The notes: generated from the letters alone by a model not told the origin. A stretch of DNA of 64,000 nucleotides from Acridotheres tristis (GCA_037013685.1 CM072908.1:4043001-4107000), one strand, 5' to 3'; shown: positions 23,001 to 37,068, counted from the stretch's first letter. Made by a program: numbers and translations.

Positions 23001-26000
23001 TGCTTTGGTCACTCCAGGGAACACAGAGAAAACTCCTCCCTCACAAAATCCTAATGCAAACAAAAAGCCTCCAGTCCGTGCTCCTCCCACTCTCCCAAGC
23101 TGAGGAAGCAGGTTAGCAGGAGTTTGTGTGCAAGAAGGAAGGCACAGGCAGCAGCCAGCTGTACCAGTGATGCCACAAGCACCTCAAACACAGCCCAGCT
23201 TGCAGGTGGTGCAACACGGGACCTTCCAGCTGCTCAGACTTCGTAACTGCTGGGGGGTCAAACTATTTCCCCCATAACCTCTTCCCGTGCAAGCAAGGCA
23301 GTTTTGGAAGCAAAGGCCAACTATCACACTGCCCTAACAGGACTGCTCACAGCACTGTGCCTTCAGACAGAGCAATCAGAAAGACTAGAGATATCAGGTA
23401 ACAAATCTGCCTGCACAAGTGAAGTCCAAATTGCGTGGCCAAATGGAGAGGGGAGAAAAATAAGAAAAAAACAAGGTTTGGTCTTCCCTTTGTCTCGAAT
23501 TCCTTTAAGAATTCCTTTTTCTACATTTTATAGAACATAGTAAATGAGAGATGAACCACAGCTAAAGTTCTCCCCCCAAAAATAGAATACCAGGTAATAG
23601 ATTGAATATAAAACTGAATAACAGGTGTACTCTTACCTCTCCCCATCCCTTGGCAGATGTCACTCGTCTAAGTGCAAGATTAATTGATCCCCCTCCATTC
23701 CCATTCTGGGTGGAAAGGTTACCAGACAGTATTGCTGTATCTGTGGAAGTCAGGGGTGCCTGAAAAAGGAATATATTGTTTCCAGTAACTCTGATCCCAG
23801 TTCATACATTTAGTTCTGCAAGGACATAAACACCACCACAGAGTGTAAATGGTTTTGTAGTCAAACATCAAGCATGGCAAGAAGTCAGATAATTCTTAAA
23901 GCACCAGACAATTGTGGCACTGTAATGTACCACCTTGAAGTCCTGACCTTGAGCTGTAAACCATTCTCATCTCTCTAGCAGACTAAATTTTTACAACTCT
24001 CTGAAAGAGGAAATGCTTCCCATCCTTTTCCTTATGCACATCCTCAAGACTGGGTGCCATTTGCTTTCAACCACTGAGCACACCCCGTTCAGTGAGACTT
24101 GGCCAATGATCATCTCCACTGGCAGGAGGGGCAGGACCACTGCAGCCCACAGAGCAGTTGCCCAAAGGCCACAGAGCCAACCCACCATTCTGCTGGCCCC
24201 AAGCTGCCTCCTCCCACCTGTGCTGGCCACTGTGTCCCCCCCAGTCCCATTGAGAGTCCCTGAGCAGCATGCTCTGTGTTCTGAGGTGCTTCATTCACTC
24301 ATGCCCTGCTTGCATGGCAGCGTTCACCCTCCTCACCTCGATGGACTGGGATATGTGCATTTTGTTTATCTCAATCTGGGGAAAGCTGCTCCCAGGCACA
24401 TCTTCATATTCTTCATCATAGCGATCAAACAGGTCAGTGGCATCTATTCCCACACTAATTGTTCCCTGAGGGATGACAAGTGGAACAGGCATTTAGCATT
24501 AGCAAACATCTGGCATACACAGAACAAGTGGCTGAACCATCCCTGTGTATGGTTACAGTTTTGTGCAGTTTTCCATTGTTCTGCAATTACTTTTACCACT
24601 TCAAAATGCATTTCCTAATGCACAAGACAGAAGTGAATGATTACAATATTTCAAAACAGCAATATAAATCATCAAACAATCTGGAGAAAAGGCAGTTTTT
24701 CAGCACAAACTCAACTTGCAATTCCCGGAGGTCATTTTTCTATTGTGACAGATTACAGAAGCAGGTAGAACACCTTTACACAGCAGGTTTCTTCTTTCCC
24801 CACAATTGACTGTGCTCTGTCAGTATTTAAAAGCTGAAATAATATATTCTAGAAATTGATTTTCTTCAATGGAACTTTGTCAGAAAACCTCTACAGGCTT
24901 CTTCTTACGAGTTACCTAAACTGACTTAGTAGTCAATTGTATCATTCACTTGCAATTGACCTTGTTAGTAAAATATTTTGATTTCTTTTTCAAGTTTATA
25001 TTTTGTGATCAGAAGGAAGGCTTAACAAAGACTTACTTTTAGCAAGTGGTAAATATTTCCTTTCTCAGACCATAGAAAAATTTATTCCTACAAAAATCTA
25101 GGCCACAGCACAATAGTCTGGCTACTTGCTGCTGTGCTCCCTCAGACTAACTGCAGGAGTGTGTTTCTTTGAAAAGACCACAATTAGGTACTTGTCTGGG
25201 TCATATAACTTCAAGAGGCTTTGGAAACCTTCCCTATGGACCCATCTGACAGCATCCCAGCTCCTATAAAACGTACGGATTGCAATAAAAACCCCCCTCT
25301 GTGTACAAGCAGAGCAGCGACTGAACTCTGAGCAGTTTGTATATGGAAACTCAATAGCTGGGTAGCTACAAACCCCACCCACACCAAGGCCAAGCATGGC
25401 TGGAATAAGTCATTATTTCAGTCTGAGGGAGCATTTTTACTTGATTGCTCCACTCTAATCAAATGCTGGACCATAAATAAAGGAAGAATTGCAGAGTCTG
25501 ACAGGACTTGAACCTTCTCTCTGCCTGGGCTCTCAGGCTATCTATTTGCTGTGGAGATTCCCAACCACTTCTCAGTATTTATTTTCTGATTACTTATGAA
25601 GCAAAAATTGGATAAATATTTTAAAACTGGAAGGTATTATTTCCAGTAGAACCTGGGAACAGGGGCTGTGCCCCAGCTGTTTACTAACCACCCTTGGCAG
25701 CTGATGAATTTCAGAACAATTACACTCACTGTTCTGGGTGGTGGCACCAAAAACCAGCTCCTGCCCTTTCTGCACTTTCAGGAACCATCTGCAAAGTCAC
25801 CTTCAAGCAACTCCAGACCCTACGGCTTCTCCAGTTTCAGCCCTCTCCTATGCCATGCTGTTCCTTGAAACAAGGCCAAAAGAAGAGGGAAGTAATGGAA
25901 AACCTTTAACCACCCTGTAAGGCTGCAGTTCTGTGCTAGCAAACACCCATTTGGAGACCATCTTGCTGTACCTGGCTTACTGGTGCCACAATGCTGCACC

Positions 26001-29000
26001 TTTTGAAAAGATGCACCAGGATTCACACACATTCCTGAAATTCATTGCACCTCCTTTCTCTAAAACACACTCAAAATATTAGGATTTCCTTTTTCACACG
26101 TATGAATTGTACAGCAACTACCCCTCCCAAGGAGAAAAGGAAAGCACCTGAACTTCTCCATGAAAATCCACAAGATTTGTTCAGAGAAAAGGAGCATCTC
26201 CTCGTTCCCTCTCTGCTCCCCAGCGGAGCTCCTACTCTTCTGCCTTTCCCTGAGGTGAGAGATGGACCCTGGGCAGACCCTCCACCTCCTGCCAAGCAGG
26301 TAAAGTCACCCTCGGAGGTCTGTGGATCTTGGCAAGGAAACTGGTTCAGGCGCAAGCACAGGAACAGCAGCAGATGGTAAAGTTAAAAATATTCCCAGAG
26401 AACGAGAGCACCCCTATGCCTCCGGATAATGGAGGGGACTGCTGCTGCTCCCAGCTCCCATCAGCCACCTGCTCTGACCACGGGAAATGAGGAGCCCTCC
26501 CCGAAGGAAGAGCAGCAGGTGAGAGCTGTAATGCCTGCTCAGGAATCAGTGGTGCCTGCACTGCACTGCACAGAGCAGCAGCTCGGCAAGGCAGGAAGCA
26601 GGAATGGCACTACAGAACCATCAGAGCTGGGATTAGCTTTTAAAATCACCTTTATTTGCCAGCTTGTGAAGATGAAACACATTTCATTGATAGAATTCCT
26701 AGATGTGCCAGAGGAAAATATGCTTCCTCCTTACTTTTTTCTGGGGGATTTACCTTCAGGAAGGTGATACCTGGAAGTTGTGCCAGGCTTTGCCTTGAGG
26801 GGACCTGCGTTCCTTACATATTGACCTTCCACAGCAGGAAAATAACTGGATTTAATTTCTCCTAACAGGAAGCGGTTCTTCTTAAACCTAGTAATGAACT
26901 TTTCAACCCTTCTGCACATCTTTGAAAGCAAAAACAAAGCTCTAAAAGTAAATAGGAGACTCAATTTCAACCCTCCAAATTGCCTACATCTGGTTATTGC
27001 TCAACATTTCTGGTTAAAATGCTTTATTTTTGTGGAACTGTTTTATAGAACCGACAAAATGTTGGGAATTTTAAAATAACTTGCGCTCGTGTATGAAATG
27101 ATCACAGCTGTGCTCCCCAATTCCACGGGAACACTGCCTGGAGAGGCATTTCCATGGGCTGCCAGCGGGCAATTGCTGTAAACACCCAGATGGCTAATTT
27201 TATCCCAGGACACAGGCTGAGGCTCACAGTGCAGCTTGCAGCCACGGCGAGGCGCCCAGGGAAAATGTCACAGTCCTGAATCAGGAGCAGCACAGTGGGA
27301 GATAACCGTGCCCCTCTCTGTAAACATCTCTCTGACCCTTCTCACCTGCACCTCTAGCAGGGAGAGTTTGCCTTGCCTGGCTTGTGGCACCCAGAAATCC
27401 CTTCCTGCCTAGAATAAAGCTGTCAACAGATACTCACACAACACTTTATGCTTGTTTACCCTTCCAGTACAAATCAGTTCTTACTGTCTATGCACTACCC
27501 ACAGCCTGGGGATCTGTACAGCCCAATTGCTTTGCTAAGAGCAGTGCAGATTCAAAGGTGGTGACAAGGTGAATGTCTCAAAATATTACAGCTCTGCTTA
27601 GATGGATGTTTTCCTTATGATCCAGCCCTAAGCACCACTGCAATCCCATATCTGTCCAGTCTGAAGACATTGTGATTTTACACTAAGATATGAATTCATT
27701 TAGTTAATAGTAGATGCAGCTCTTGGATAATGTTAAGTCACTGCATAATAACCAAGATTTTTGTGATTCAACAAGCTTTGAAACTTCAGTCATGGACCAT
27801 CCTGACAAATCCCAGGTTTGCCTCACACACTCATCAAGCCAAGAGCCAGCAAAGACACTGCGAGTCTGAGCTACGGATACTGTGGCCAATGGCCATGTCC
27901 ATCTCTCCCTGCCATCCCAATGGTATTCCTGAGCACCTCTGACCAGCCAAGGTCAGCTAAAACGTGAGTCACTTGGGGTCAGAGTCTGCTGCTCAAACAG
28001 ACTGAGATGGGAACAGCATCTGGGATGATTCCATCCTGAGGGTACAATCACACTTTCCAAAAACAGGCACTAACTGCAACACTGGCAGACCCCCAACCCT
28101 GTTCAGGTTGACTTTCCTCACTGTGCTGCTGCCCAGCTGGCTTAGGGCTGCCTCAGATTTGTTGCTGATTTCAAGCTGCATTTGAACAGCTCCCTGCATT
28201 GTTGTGACACTGCAGCAGTGCCAAAGGGAAAACCTGTCAGGTAACTGCAGTGAGTTACATTTTATTTAGAAAATTTGGAAAGAAATCATAAATATTTCAG
28301 TGTTAGGCCTATTTTCCGGAAATTGCTGAAAAAGGTATTTTGTCCCAACATGTTTCTCGAAGAAAAGAAGAACATTCAGTAGGGGATTGTTCATAGAATG
28401 AGCTGTTTGCCATATATTATGCAGAGAAACTGCATATGCAGAAGACAGAAAGTCATGCAGCATGTGTATACACCTGAGGGGCTCTTTCCTACAGGTCCTC
28501 ACCTAGGCTCAGCCCACCCTGCACACTGGTGATAATAATAGACTCACTCCTGAGACCAGGATTAAATGTTTGCTTACCTTTGGATTAGTTCGCTGCTGCA
28601 GTCTCCTCTCTTCTCTCTCTCTCTGCAAACGCTCAAATTCTTCCCTGATTTCAGCTGCAGTTCTCTTTCGTTCCACAACCTGCTCAAAAAGAAATGAAAA
28701 CCAAACAATTACCAGACAGAGGCTGCTCAGGGCATTGCAGTGCTGGGGGTCAGAGGCCCTTGGATGCAGGATGCACTAACACACTGCCCTGGCTGCTGAA
28801 AGCCACCCTGCACCAATTCAATAGTCAGAGTTTGGAACGAAGCACTTGGGCCAGATCAAAGGGCAGGTGTGAGAGAAAACCCCATGACTTGAGAGAAAGG
28901 AGAATGGATTTGTTATTTCTGTTCCTTTGACAAAACCAGAGCAAAGAGCTCTCCAACCACAACTACAAGACACTACAATGCAGTTGTTACCCTCAGTGAT

Positions 29001-32000
29001 CCATTAACTGCTCTACCAGGTGTGGAAACAAAACCAAAAAATAACTGAAAGTCTCTGGCCTGAGGTAAATTGATTCCATGAGAGTTGTGTGATTTTAGGC
29101 TATGCTGGTTCACAGCTGCTTACCTGACACGGCTCAGGGAACGTGGGTTTTACACAGCCCCAGTTTTGGAATGGATAGAAAGAGTATTGGATTTGGCTTT
29201 TCAAAATAAGATGAAGTCTGCCAAAAGTAGCTCAAAAACATCTGTTACATGCTGGATCTTCTCCACATTTCTAGCAACTGACTCCAAGTTTGACCTTGTG
29301 CTGACCTGACCCAATACCATAGGATTCTGCTTCAAGCAGCATAGTGCAATCAGCTAGGACTGGCAGAGACCAGCAAGGGACTCAAGAGCTGGACAGATAT
29401 GAATGGACAAGTTCTGTTTCAAAGCCCATAAAACTCAACCAAAACTAAACCAAACCAAAACCACAAAAAACTCCAACCCACCCCACCCCAAAAAGCCCAG
29501 GAAGAAAAAGTAATTTCAAACTCAGAAGCTGATCAATGCTGAAAAAAAACAAGTTTCAGATGAAAAAGATGGGACTAGTTGGACAATAATGACACATTTG
29601 TCTCAGATAAAGATGTTGCCTGTCATGGTAATATCCTTCCAGGGAACTCTGAATGTCAGGTTTATTGTTCTCTTGTCAAGTGCAAAACCAAAGGGCTCTT
29701 TGAAAATCCATCATGGTGTTCCAGCAGGGACAGAGAGAGATAGAAATAACTGACCAAGGATGGCTTCAAACCAACAGGCATTTATTACCAGCCAGGTGTC
29801 AGTGCAGCTGATAAAACAATGGCAGATAAAGGTGGGCTTAGTCAAGGCCACTGGCCATAACGTGCTCAATTTCTCTCACCTCCCAGCCTTCCATCTCCAG
29901 TCCTCTCCTCCCATATATGTCATAGATGGCTCTGGTCTGTGGATCACTAAGCACTGTAAATTGAAATCAAAAGAGAGGAGAGAACTCAGTTTTGGGTCTT
30001 CTCCTCAGATTTCAGACCAAAACACTCACGATATTTGGAATTCAAGCACAGATCCTGGAAACATCTTGTTCTGCAGTTGCACATTAACCCCTTTGATGCT
30101 TCCAAGTGCTTTATTGAGAAGACATACTGACTTTTCCCCCTAAGAAATCCAACTTTTTTCTTCTTCTTCTTTTTCTAAAACAAGGAAGTGGAAAGAAAAC
30201 AAGAGACATGCAGCCTAAGTGAATGTGCAGGGCGGGTTTCTAACACTGCTTTCTTTGATGGTGATACAAGCCCTCTAACAAACATGGAGATTATGAACAA
30301 TTTGGCCAGAGCAGTCCCTGGGTCCTTCCTGGGATTGGCACACAGTTCTGTCTGGCTTTCAAAGCTCTGTGGTGCTTCCTTTGATTTTTCTTCACCATCT
30401 ATGTGCACTGATCCTTTCCCACCTAGTCCTCACACATGGTACATGCCAAGCACCAACAAAGCAATTTCCACGAGGCAGTTCACACGTTGTCAAACATCAA
30501 TAAGGGGTAATTGCAAAGGTTTGTGTAGAATCTTAACATCCCAAAATGTCACCCAACACAATGGACAACACAAAATACAACAGGAGACTGCAGAACAATT
30601 ACTTTAGAAAAAGACTGGCCACAGAATTAGGAAGAGTCTCTAAAGAGTAAGGCATATATAAATGCATAAACTCCTATAACACACCTTTCTGTAAGAAAAA
30701 ATAAATCAAAAAATCATCACTATTTCCTCCTCCAGGGTTCCAAGACCAGCTTTATCATTATCATGTATTTCTTGAGGCTGTGGGAAAACTGATGTGTCCC
30801 CAGGGAGCTGGGGGAGTAGAGTAAGGCAAAAAGAGAATTATACTGGTAATTGAGTTTTGGTCTGAACAAGTGGAATATTATTGAACTTGCTAAATGTCAC
30901 AGGCAGACACTGCTTTTTATGAATTCTGATAAAATGAATCTGTTGTTTTGTGATGCTAAGAGATGGAAGAGGAGAAAGAGAAAATAGCCAGGAGGTGGAG
31001 TGGCTCATTTTCAAGATGTCAAAATTCTTGCCTGTAACATACTACACTCACATTTGGTACTAAACGAGCACCAATTTCCATGTTCATTGCAAGGCAGAGC
31101 CAAGAGCAGCCAGAAAATTCAAAGGGAAGCTGCTGCCTCTAATGTAAGGCCACTCACCACACTAAAGTGAAATTACTGAAGCATTATGAGTTTTTGCTCT
31201 GCACGTCATCAAGGTCAGACTTTCCCTGCTCTGCCAGCAAAAGCTTCCACATGTCCTAACAACTAACCTAGGGACAACAGGAAAGACTCCACACATGCTC
31301 AAGTCCAACTGGAAGGACCAAATGCTTATCGGTCAAAACCAGGGGTCTAAAAAATATTCCCTTATATTTGAGGTTGACTGGCAGAATATTTATTCAGCAT
31401 TTTGGTTTAGCTTCTCTTTAGGTTCCAGGACTGGATGCACCAGGTTTATAACATGGATGACTCCTACCAGCTTCTAATCCACCTGCACTCCAGGTGCGAC
31501 TTGCACACTGGGATTTAAGTAAATTTCGGTTTAATTCAGAGTATTTGAAAAGGGCTTTGGCACAAGAATAAACTCTAACTGCTATGAATCAGTTGTCCTC
31601 CTCTCAGTCTGAGCACATAGAAGAACTTGCTGGAAATGGAGACCACAGCCAAGTGACAGGGAACAGAACCCAGGGATGCAGCAGTTCATCAGCACAGTAT
31701 GAAATTATCTCTCTGTTTGAAGCTTTTCAGTCTTATTCTCCTATGGAAGAGGTCTTCACAAATAAGGGAAGTGATGAGAAGTTGGAGGTAAGACGGACAT
31801 CTCATTCCCTGCAGCATTCATATGGCATTTCTCCTCTGACTTATGGTACAGAAGCAGGAAACAGCATCGGTAAGCATCAGCAAATTTAATTATTACTTTG
31901 TAAAAATAAAGAGCTTCAAAACGCTCTCCCAGAAACCCCCTGCAGAGCTCAACCTCCTCCTGACCTTCATAGGCTTGGTGGACAAGGTTGAAGAGCCGCT

Positions 32001-35000
32001 CAGCCTGGGTTTTGAGCTCGGGGTCGCGGTGCTTGTCGGGGTGGTACAGCATGCACAGCCGGCGGTACGCGGCCTTCAGCTCCTCCTGGGAGGCCTGTGG
32101 AAACCACCAAAAATGATCTCAAGGACAGCCAATGCCATTTCCAAAAGGCCACTCTCAAGATCAGCCCTGAAAGGGAAGTCTGTCAGCTGTTACACTGCAC
32201 TACTTTGGCCCAAAATCAACAATGGATTATTGCTTCATTACATAAGTGAATAAAATATTCAATTATCACACCAGGACTGCCCACATTATTTGTAGTGCAA
32301 CAAGGGACCTTGACAGCTCATCGGGGTATACTCAGGTATAAAAAATTATGTAAAAACCCCACCACCCAAGCAATCTGTGTTCAGACTTTAGTAGTATTAG
32401 GCAACTACTATTCTCTCCAAATCAGAAGAGCAAGAAAAAGCAAAGTCGCCTCACATAAAAATACATAAATTCAGATATGTACAACAAATTCTACTCATAT
32501 TTTAATCTTAACCCACAAAGAGACACTGTAACTGTCCAAAAGCACTGACTTTCCACAGCTGTAGAGGTAAGAAATGCAAATCAACGGTTCTACACTCATC
32601 CCAGCACCCACCTTGTGCTCCCCAGTACCCCGTTCTGCTCCCCATCAGGGTCTGTGTTGTGCTGCAAAGGAGGAAGGTGCATCATCTGTCCTTAAAGCCA
32701 CAGATAACCATGAGAACAGTGTGCCACCAAACACATCACGAATGAACCTGCTTTGTCCTTTACTACAACCGCCCTGGGACCTCAGATGGCACCTGGCCTC
32801 ATTCCAAGGACATAGATGGCTCTTTCAGAATCAATAGAGGAAAACCCCTGCTCCTTCCATTATCATATCCCAGCAACGTTATTTTTGGACTTCAGAGAGT
32901 CACAGTAATCTCCTCTTTCTCACCTCACCCTGCTACATTCCTTGCATTGCAGCTCCTGCCCATTTCTTGGAGATTGCTGAACACCTACTTTTTAGAAGTG
33001 CAGGTGCTAAAATCAACCAGAACTTCCCCCAGGCAGAGCTTGAAAAAGCCCAACTATCCAGTTCCCAAACTGTCCAGGCAAGAAGCAGTTCCTGCGCACA
33101 GGAAACCATTCCTGGAGGAATGCCCAGAGTAAAATAACCAAAACCTGATGGTCCAGGCTGTTCCTAGGGGCTGCCACAGTCAGGACCCAGTGCAGTCAGT
33201 GAGGGGGGCACTCAGACAGGAGTGGATTTACAGGCACAAATTCCATTTATTGTTAACACCCTTCAAGAAGCAAAGCTGTCACAGGTTCCCAGCTTTCACT
33301 GGGGAAATAAAGTTCCTAAAAGGTAATTTCTTAAAGTAACATCTTTTTTATCACTTGTGGCAAGGAAGGTTTCCATCACAGAAACGTTCTCCATTGTGTC
33401 ACAATGCTAGGAATCTGTTTGGATTTGAGGACAGCTCAAAATGTTTTTTCTGCACATTTGTATTGTTGATTATTAATGTTTTGAAATGACATGGCAAAAG
33501 AGGAGCTGCCAAATTTGCTGGTCCCAAGACAGTAAGGACAGCTACAATTAGCTTTTCTCTTTTTACTACCTTGTGCTTTCTCGGATATCAAATTTAAACT
33601 CGACTGGGAAGGCAGGGGAACATATAGGCCCAAAATGGCATTTTTAAATCAAATTAATGATAAATGGTTTAATGTGCTATTGATTATATAATAGAAATGA
33701 GCAGGTTCATTTTTCATAACTGCCATGTTCAATAAAATGTTAGATTGGGCATTTCATCATCACTGAGTAGTTTGGGTCATTGGTTCAATATTCCACAAGC
33801 AACAGCCTCTTCAAAACCACTAAAGAAACCCTGACATAATTTTCAGACTGCCAGGAAATGTAGTCACAAATAATTGCATGTAAGTTACATTTTTATTACC
33901 AAAACTCTAAACATTAAAAGAGTGCCTCATTTAAGATCTCAAACACTGCACCACGTTTTTAGTAGACTAACATGTCTAAAAGATGAACCATTCATACACA
34001 CAGAGAGCAATTCCTGCTCACAGGATCCTGCCTCCATGGAATCACTGCAGTTCCAAGCTCAGCTGCCACACCACCCTGTGCTCAGCACCCAGACATGCTG
34101 CTCCCCACATCCACTACAGGACAGCACTGCTGAAGATAATTAGCAAGGGGCAATTAACAAAGCACGAGTTCCTCTCTGTTGGAATGACTCCTTTGCAGAC
34201 CCCTTTAATTCAGTTTCCAGCTTCTGGCTGTACAAAACCTGAATGTCCTGCTCTGGAAGCCTGGCTAAGTTAACCATTAAACTTCCCACAGCAGTCACAA
34301 CCCTTGCACGGTTCCCACCTCTCGTTTTAACCTCTGCACGCTGCTGACGTTTTGGAGGGGAATTACGAAAGCTCCCAAGGAATGTACAAGCATGACCCTA
34401 CCGGCTTTGAACTAGATGAGGGCTCGACATTTTTTTAAAAGGAGCTCAGCATCATGGAAATCTGCAAGCAGCATGACTATCACACGCTGTTCCTTCAGGA
34501 GTGCAGCAGATACTCACATATGAGACTCAGCTCAGGGACTGACAGGAGTCCCAAAGGGAATTCTTCCAAGATATCAGACTGAATGGCTTCCAAGTCTGGA
34601 TCTCCTATTGCACGCAGTAGTGGTGGTTCAGTACGAGCCTTGTCCAACTAAAATGGTCACATCTAGGCTGATGGATTTCATGGGCTGTTTATACATATTT
34701 ATACACACACAAATATATATAACAGATCTGTATTGCAGTTGCATTTGCTGAAACAAACTACAGCACAATTCCTACATCCAGATCTTTTCAGATCTTCCTA
34801 ATTATTACTAAAATAAAGCAGCTGCCTCCCAATAAGTTCCAAACTGCTCTGGTGTAACAATCTGCACCAACTGATATCCATCTAGTCTTAAAAGTGAAAT
34901 CAAAGACTGTCGATCCTCCCTTTTCGGCGGGAAAAAATGTTTTGCAAAAAAAACCTGGCTGCTTCCAAGTTGGAACCGTTCGGGAAGCCTCCACAGCCGT

Positions 35001-35406
35001 GCCCGAGGGGACGCCGGTGTATCCCGCGTGCGCGGAGTTGCATCAGGAGCGCCCGGGAGCGCCCAAACCGCCGCAATTCGGAACAAACCACGCATTTCTC
35101 GGCCTTAGCCGGCGCTCACCCTCCTCACTCAACCGGGAACCCTGCGGCCCGGCCCGAGCTCTCCCGCCCCGCCGCCGACAGCGGCAGCGGCGACAGCAGC
35201 CCGGCCCGCGTGGAGGACACGCCGCAGGGGCGCCGCTCCCGCCGCGGCGGACACGAGGGTCTCACCCCGCCCTGCCCTGCCCTGCCCCGCCCCGCCCCGC
35301 GCAGTCCCGGCCCCGCGCGGCCCCGCGGCCGCACCTCGCGGCGCACGTTGAGGAGCCCGTAGTAGTCCTCGTTGTCCGGCGCCTCCTCGCCCAAGGCCGC
35401 CGCCAT
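17080..35406 (-). CDS. DNAJC11: DNAJC11, mitochondrial outer-membrane J-domain protein
   Basis: Sixteen coding exons on the minus strand: 35406-35335, 32094-31965, 29953-29880, 28679-28578, 24465-24337, 23759-23637, 22762-22689, 21714-21525, 21191-21106, 20658-20542, 19590-19435, 19287-19218, 19103-19046, 18431-18289, 17845-17716 and 17105-17080. They sum to 1680 nt and 559 residues, the same length as human, with every phase consistent. The N-terminal J domain (about residues 13-82) carries HPD at 42-44, needed to stimulate Hsp70. A coiled, Arg/Glu-rich linker spans about 93-122. The middle is probably beta-rich. The C-terminal DUF3395 region (about 410-545) follows a hydrophobic stretch near 390-410 and a second Gln/Glu/Lys-rich helix. 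The protein ends SHRIDADG. In mammals it associates with MICOS/SAM components and supports cristae organisation. The ATG has A at -3 and G at +4. The exon 1 donor (GTGCGG) and exon 10 donor (GTCAGT) are non-standard but forced by the reading frame. Confidence 0.97.
17944..17959 (+). repeat. A16 homopolymer in DNAJC11 intron 14
   Basis: A pure run of sixteen adenines lies about 100 bp upstream of the exon 15 acceptor. Read on the minus strand it is a T16 tract. No retroelement body or target-site duplication was recognised next to it. Confidence 0.9.
24466..35334 (-). other. Large DNAJC11 introns 1-4
   Basis: Introns 1 (32095-35334), 2 (29954-31964), 3 (28680-29879) and 4 (24466-28577) hold most of the gene's length. 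Exons 2-4 are described in the gene entry. I see A/C-rich low-complexity sequence near 29440-29500 and otherwise nothing recognisable: no RNA gene, no LINE or LTR structure. Confidence 0.7.
35266..35300 (+). repeat. Seven-unit pentanucleotide repeat beside DNAJC11 exon 1
   Basis: Units read CCCGC, CCTGC (three times) and CCCGC (three times). The array lies 35 bp inside intron 1 from the exon 1 donor. C-to-T differences at the CpG position suggest decay of an originally uniform CCCGC array. Confidence 0.9.
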
Positions 35407-36100
35407 CGTCCCGACCTCTCACCCCGCGCCGCGCGCTGTGGCGCCCCCCGCCGGCCCGGCGGTCCGACCGCCCGCGCACGCGCGCGAGAACGGCCCCCCC
35501 CCTTCCGCCCCCGACTCCCTCCACCGCGCTCGCGCGGCCCGGGCGTGTGCGCGTGCGTGTGCGCGGCGCGAGAGCCGGGAGGCGGCGGAGGCGGCGGAGG
35601 TGGCGAGGGGTGAGTGTGAGGGAGGGACTGAGGGAGAGAGCGAGGGAGGGAGCGCGGACCGGCACCGACATCTACACCGGCACCAGCACCAGCACCGACC
35701 TGCTCTGCCCCGCTCCGGCTATGTTCCCCTCGTTCTTCGCCTCGGCACTCTGACGCGTCTTTGCCGGCGCTCCATGCCGCTCCATGCCCCAGCGGCGGCT
35801 GTGGCAGTGCCGTGGGTGCTCAGGGCCTCCGTCCGCCTCGCTCCCGGGGGATAGCGGGAGGGACGGCGACCGCGACTGCCGGTGCCCGTCCCCGGTTCCT
35901 CTGCCGGTGCCCGTCTCGGTGCCGCAGGGCCCTCGGTGCCTGCCTAAAGGGCAGTCTCTCGCTCCGGTCATTTGCGGAACCTCTAGGTACAGATGGTGCC
36001 ACGAGGCCTCTTTCCTCCGTAACAAGAGGGCGATTTCCAAACCGTGCTGTCACGTCGAGTCGCTATTCCGTGAGCGGGCTGGCGGAGGGCAGCGGGGAAG
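35407..36100. promoter_or_regulatory. DNAJC11: DNAJC11 CpG-island promoter with perfect NRF1 site
   Basis: A TATA-less, very GC- and CpG-rich segment lies directly upstream of the DNAJC11 ATG. CGCGCACGCGCG at 35473-35484 matches the NRF1 consensus YGCGCAYGCGCR at all twelve positions, 67 bp upstream of the start codon. NRF1 drives many nuclear genes for mitochondrial proteins, which fits the DNAJC11 product. On the + strand a strong splice donor (GGG/GTGAGT) sits at 35609/35610, so the island could also launch a divergent transcript. Confidence 0.75.
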
Positions 36101-37068
36101 TCCGGCAGCCCGGTACAGTGGAGGGTCCCGGGGCGGATCTGCCTGCACGGCACCCGAAGGCGAGCACGGCTGAGCTCAGCGATTCCAGACCCGCGGGCAC
36201 AGCACGGCTGGCAGGGGCACACCGTGGGCAGACCGTGTGCTCGTTTGTCACCGGTAGATCCGGAACAGTTTTCCTTGGATCAATAGTGCTGCTTTGGCTT
36301 TTGGCGTAGAGAACATGGACCTGGGGGTTCACGCTGTGCTGCCCTCTCTGATGGTGGGTTAACTCCCCAGGGCCGACCGGTACCGAAATGGAAGGGAAAC
36401 GCCTCCAAAGTGTGCAAAGCTCAGAGCTTTTAGCAAAAGGGCTGCTCAGCCGGCCCGTTAACGTGAACCTCGCTTAAAGCGTGCTTTAAATTAATACTGT
36501 GATAAGGCTGTCAGGAAGAAAAATAAGGCTTTTCCTGCTTATGTATGGATGTTGCCCAGTGGCTGGATCTGATCTGTGTATGGGGATGCTGGAGTGCTTT
36601 TTGGGTACTGCTGTTTCTAGAGAGGAATGTTTGAAAGGCCACTCATTGACACCAGTGCAGCCCATGAGAATGCGAAACCACATTCTCATTTCGAAACTCA
36701 GCTAGTCTGCTTTGGATTTTATCTTCATGTAACTTTTATTTGAAAAGGTTCATTTTTGAAGGGGATAATTTTAATATTTAATAAGATTTTTTTTCTGATA
36801 CAAGGGTAGTTAACAAGGAAATATTGATTGTATTATAGCCATTCCTCTGCACTCCTGGTGAGTGAGATGCAATGCTTGGAACGAGAGCTGCACAAAGGCT
36901 CCCTTTCTGAGAAACCATGTGGAAATAGGTCTGTTCTGCGGGGAAGCACCTCTAGCACTGTTTTTCCTCAATGAACCCACCTGCTAGACAGATTTTTTTT
37001 TCCTCGTGGTTTAGGAGTCATTGAGTCTGTGCAAGAATGCAAAGGAGATTGAAGTTGTGAGGATGTCA

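Noticed and set aside
29440..29500. A/C-rich tract as a mobile-element tail
   Set aside because: It is simple sequence without an element body or flanking duplications.
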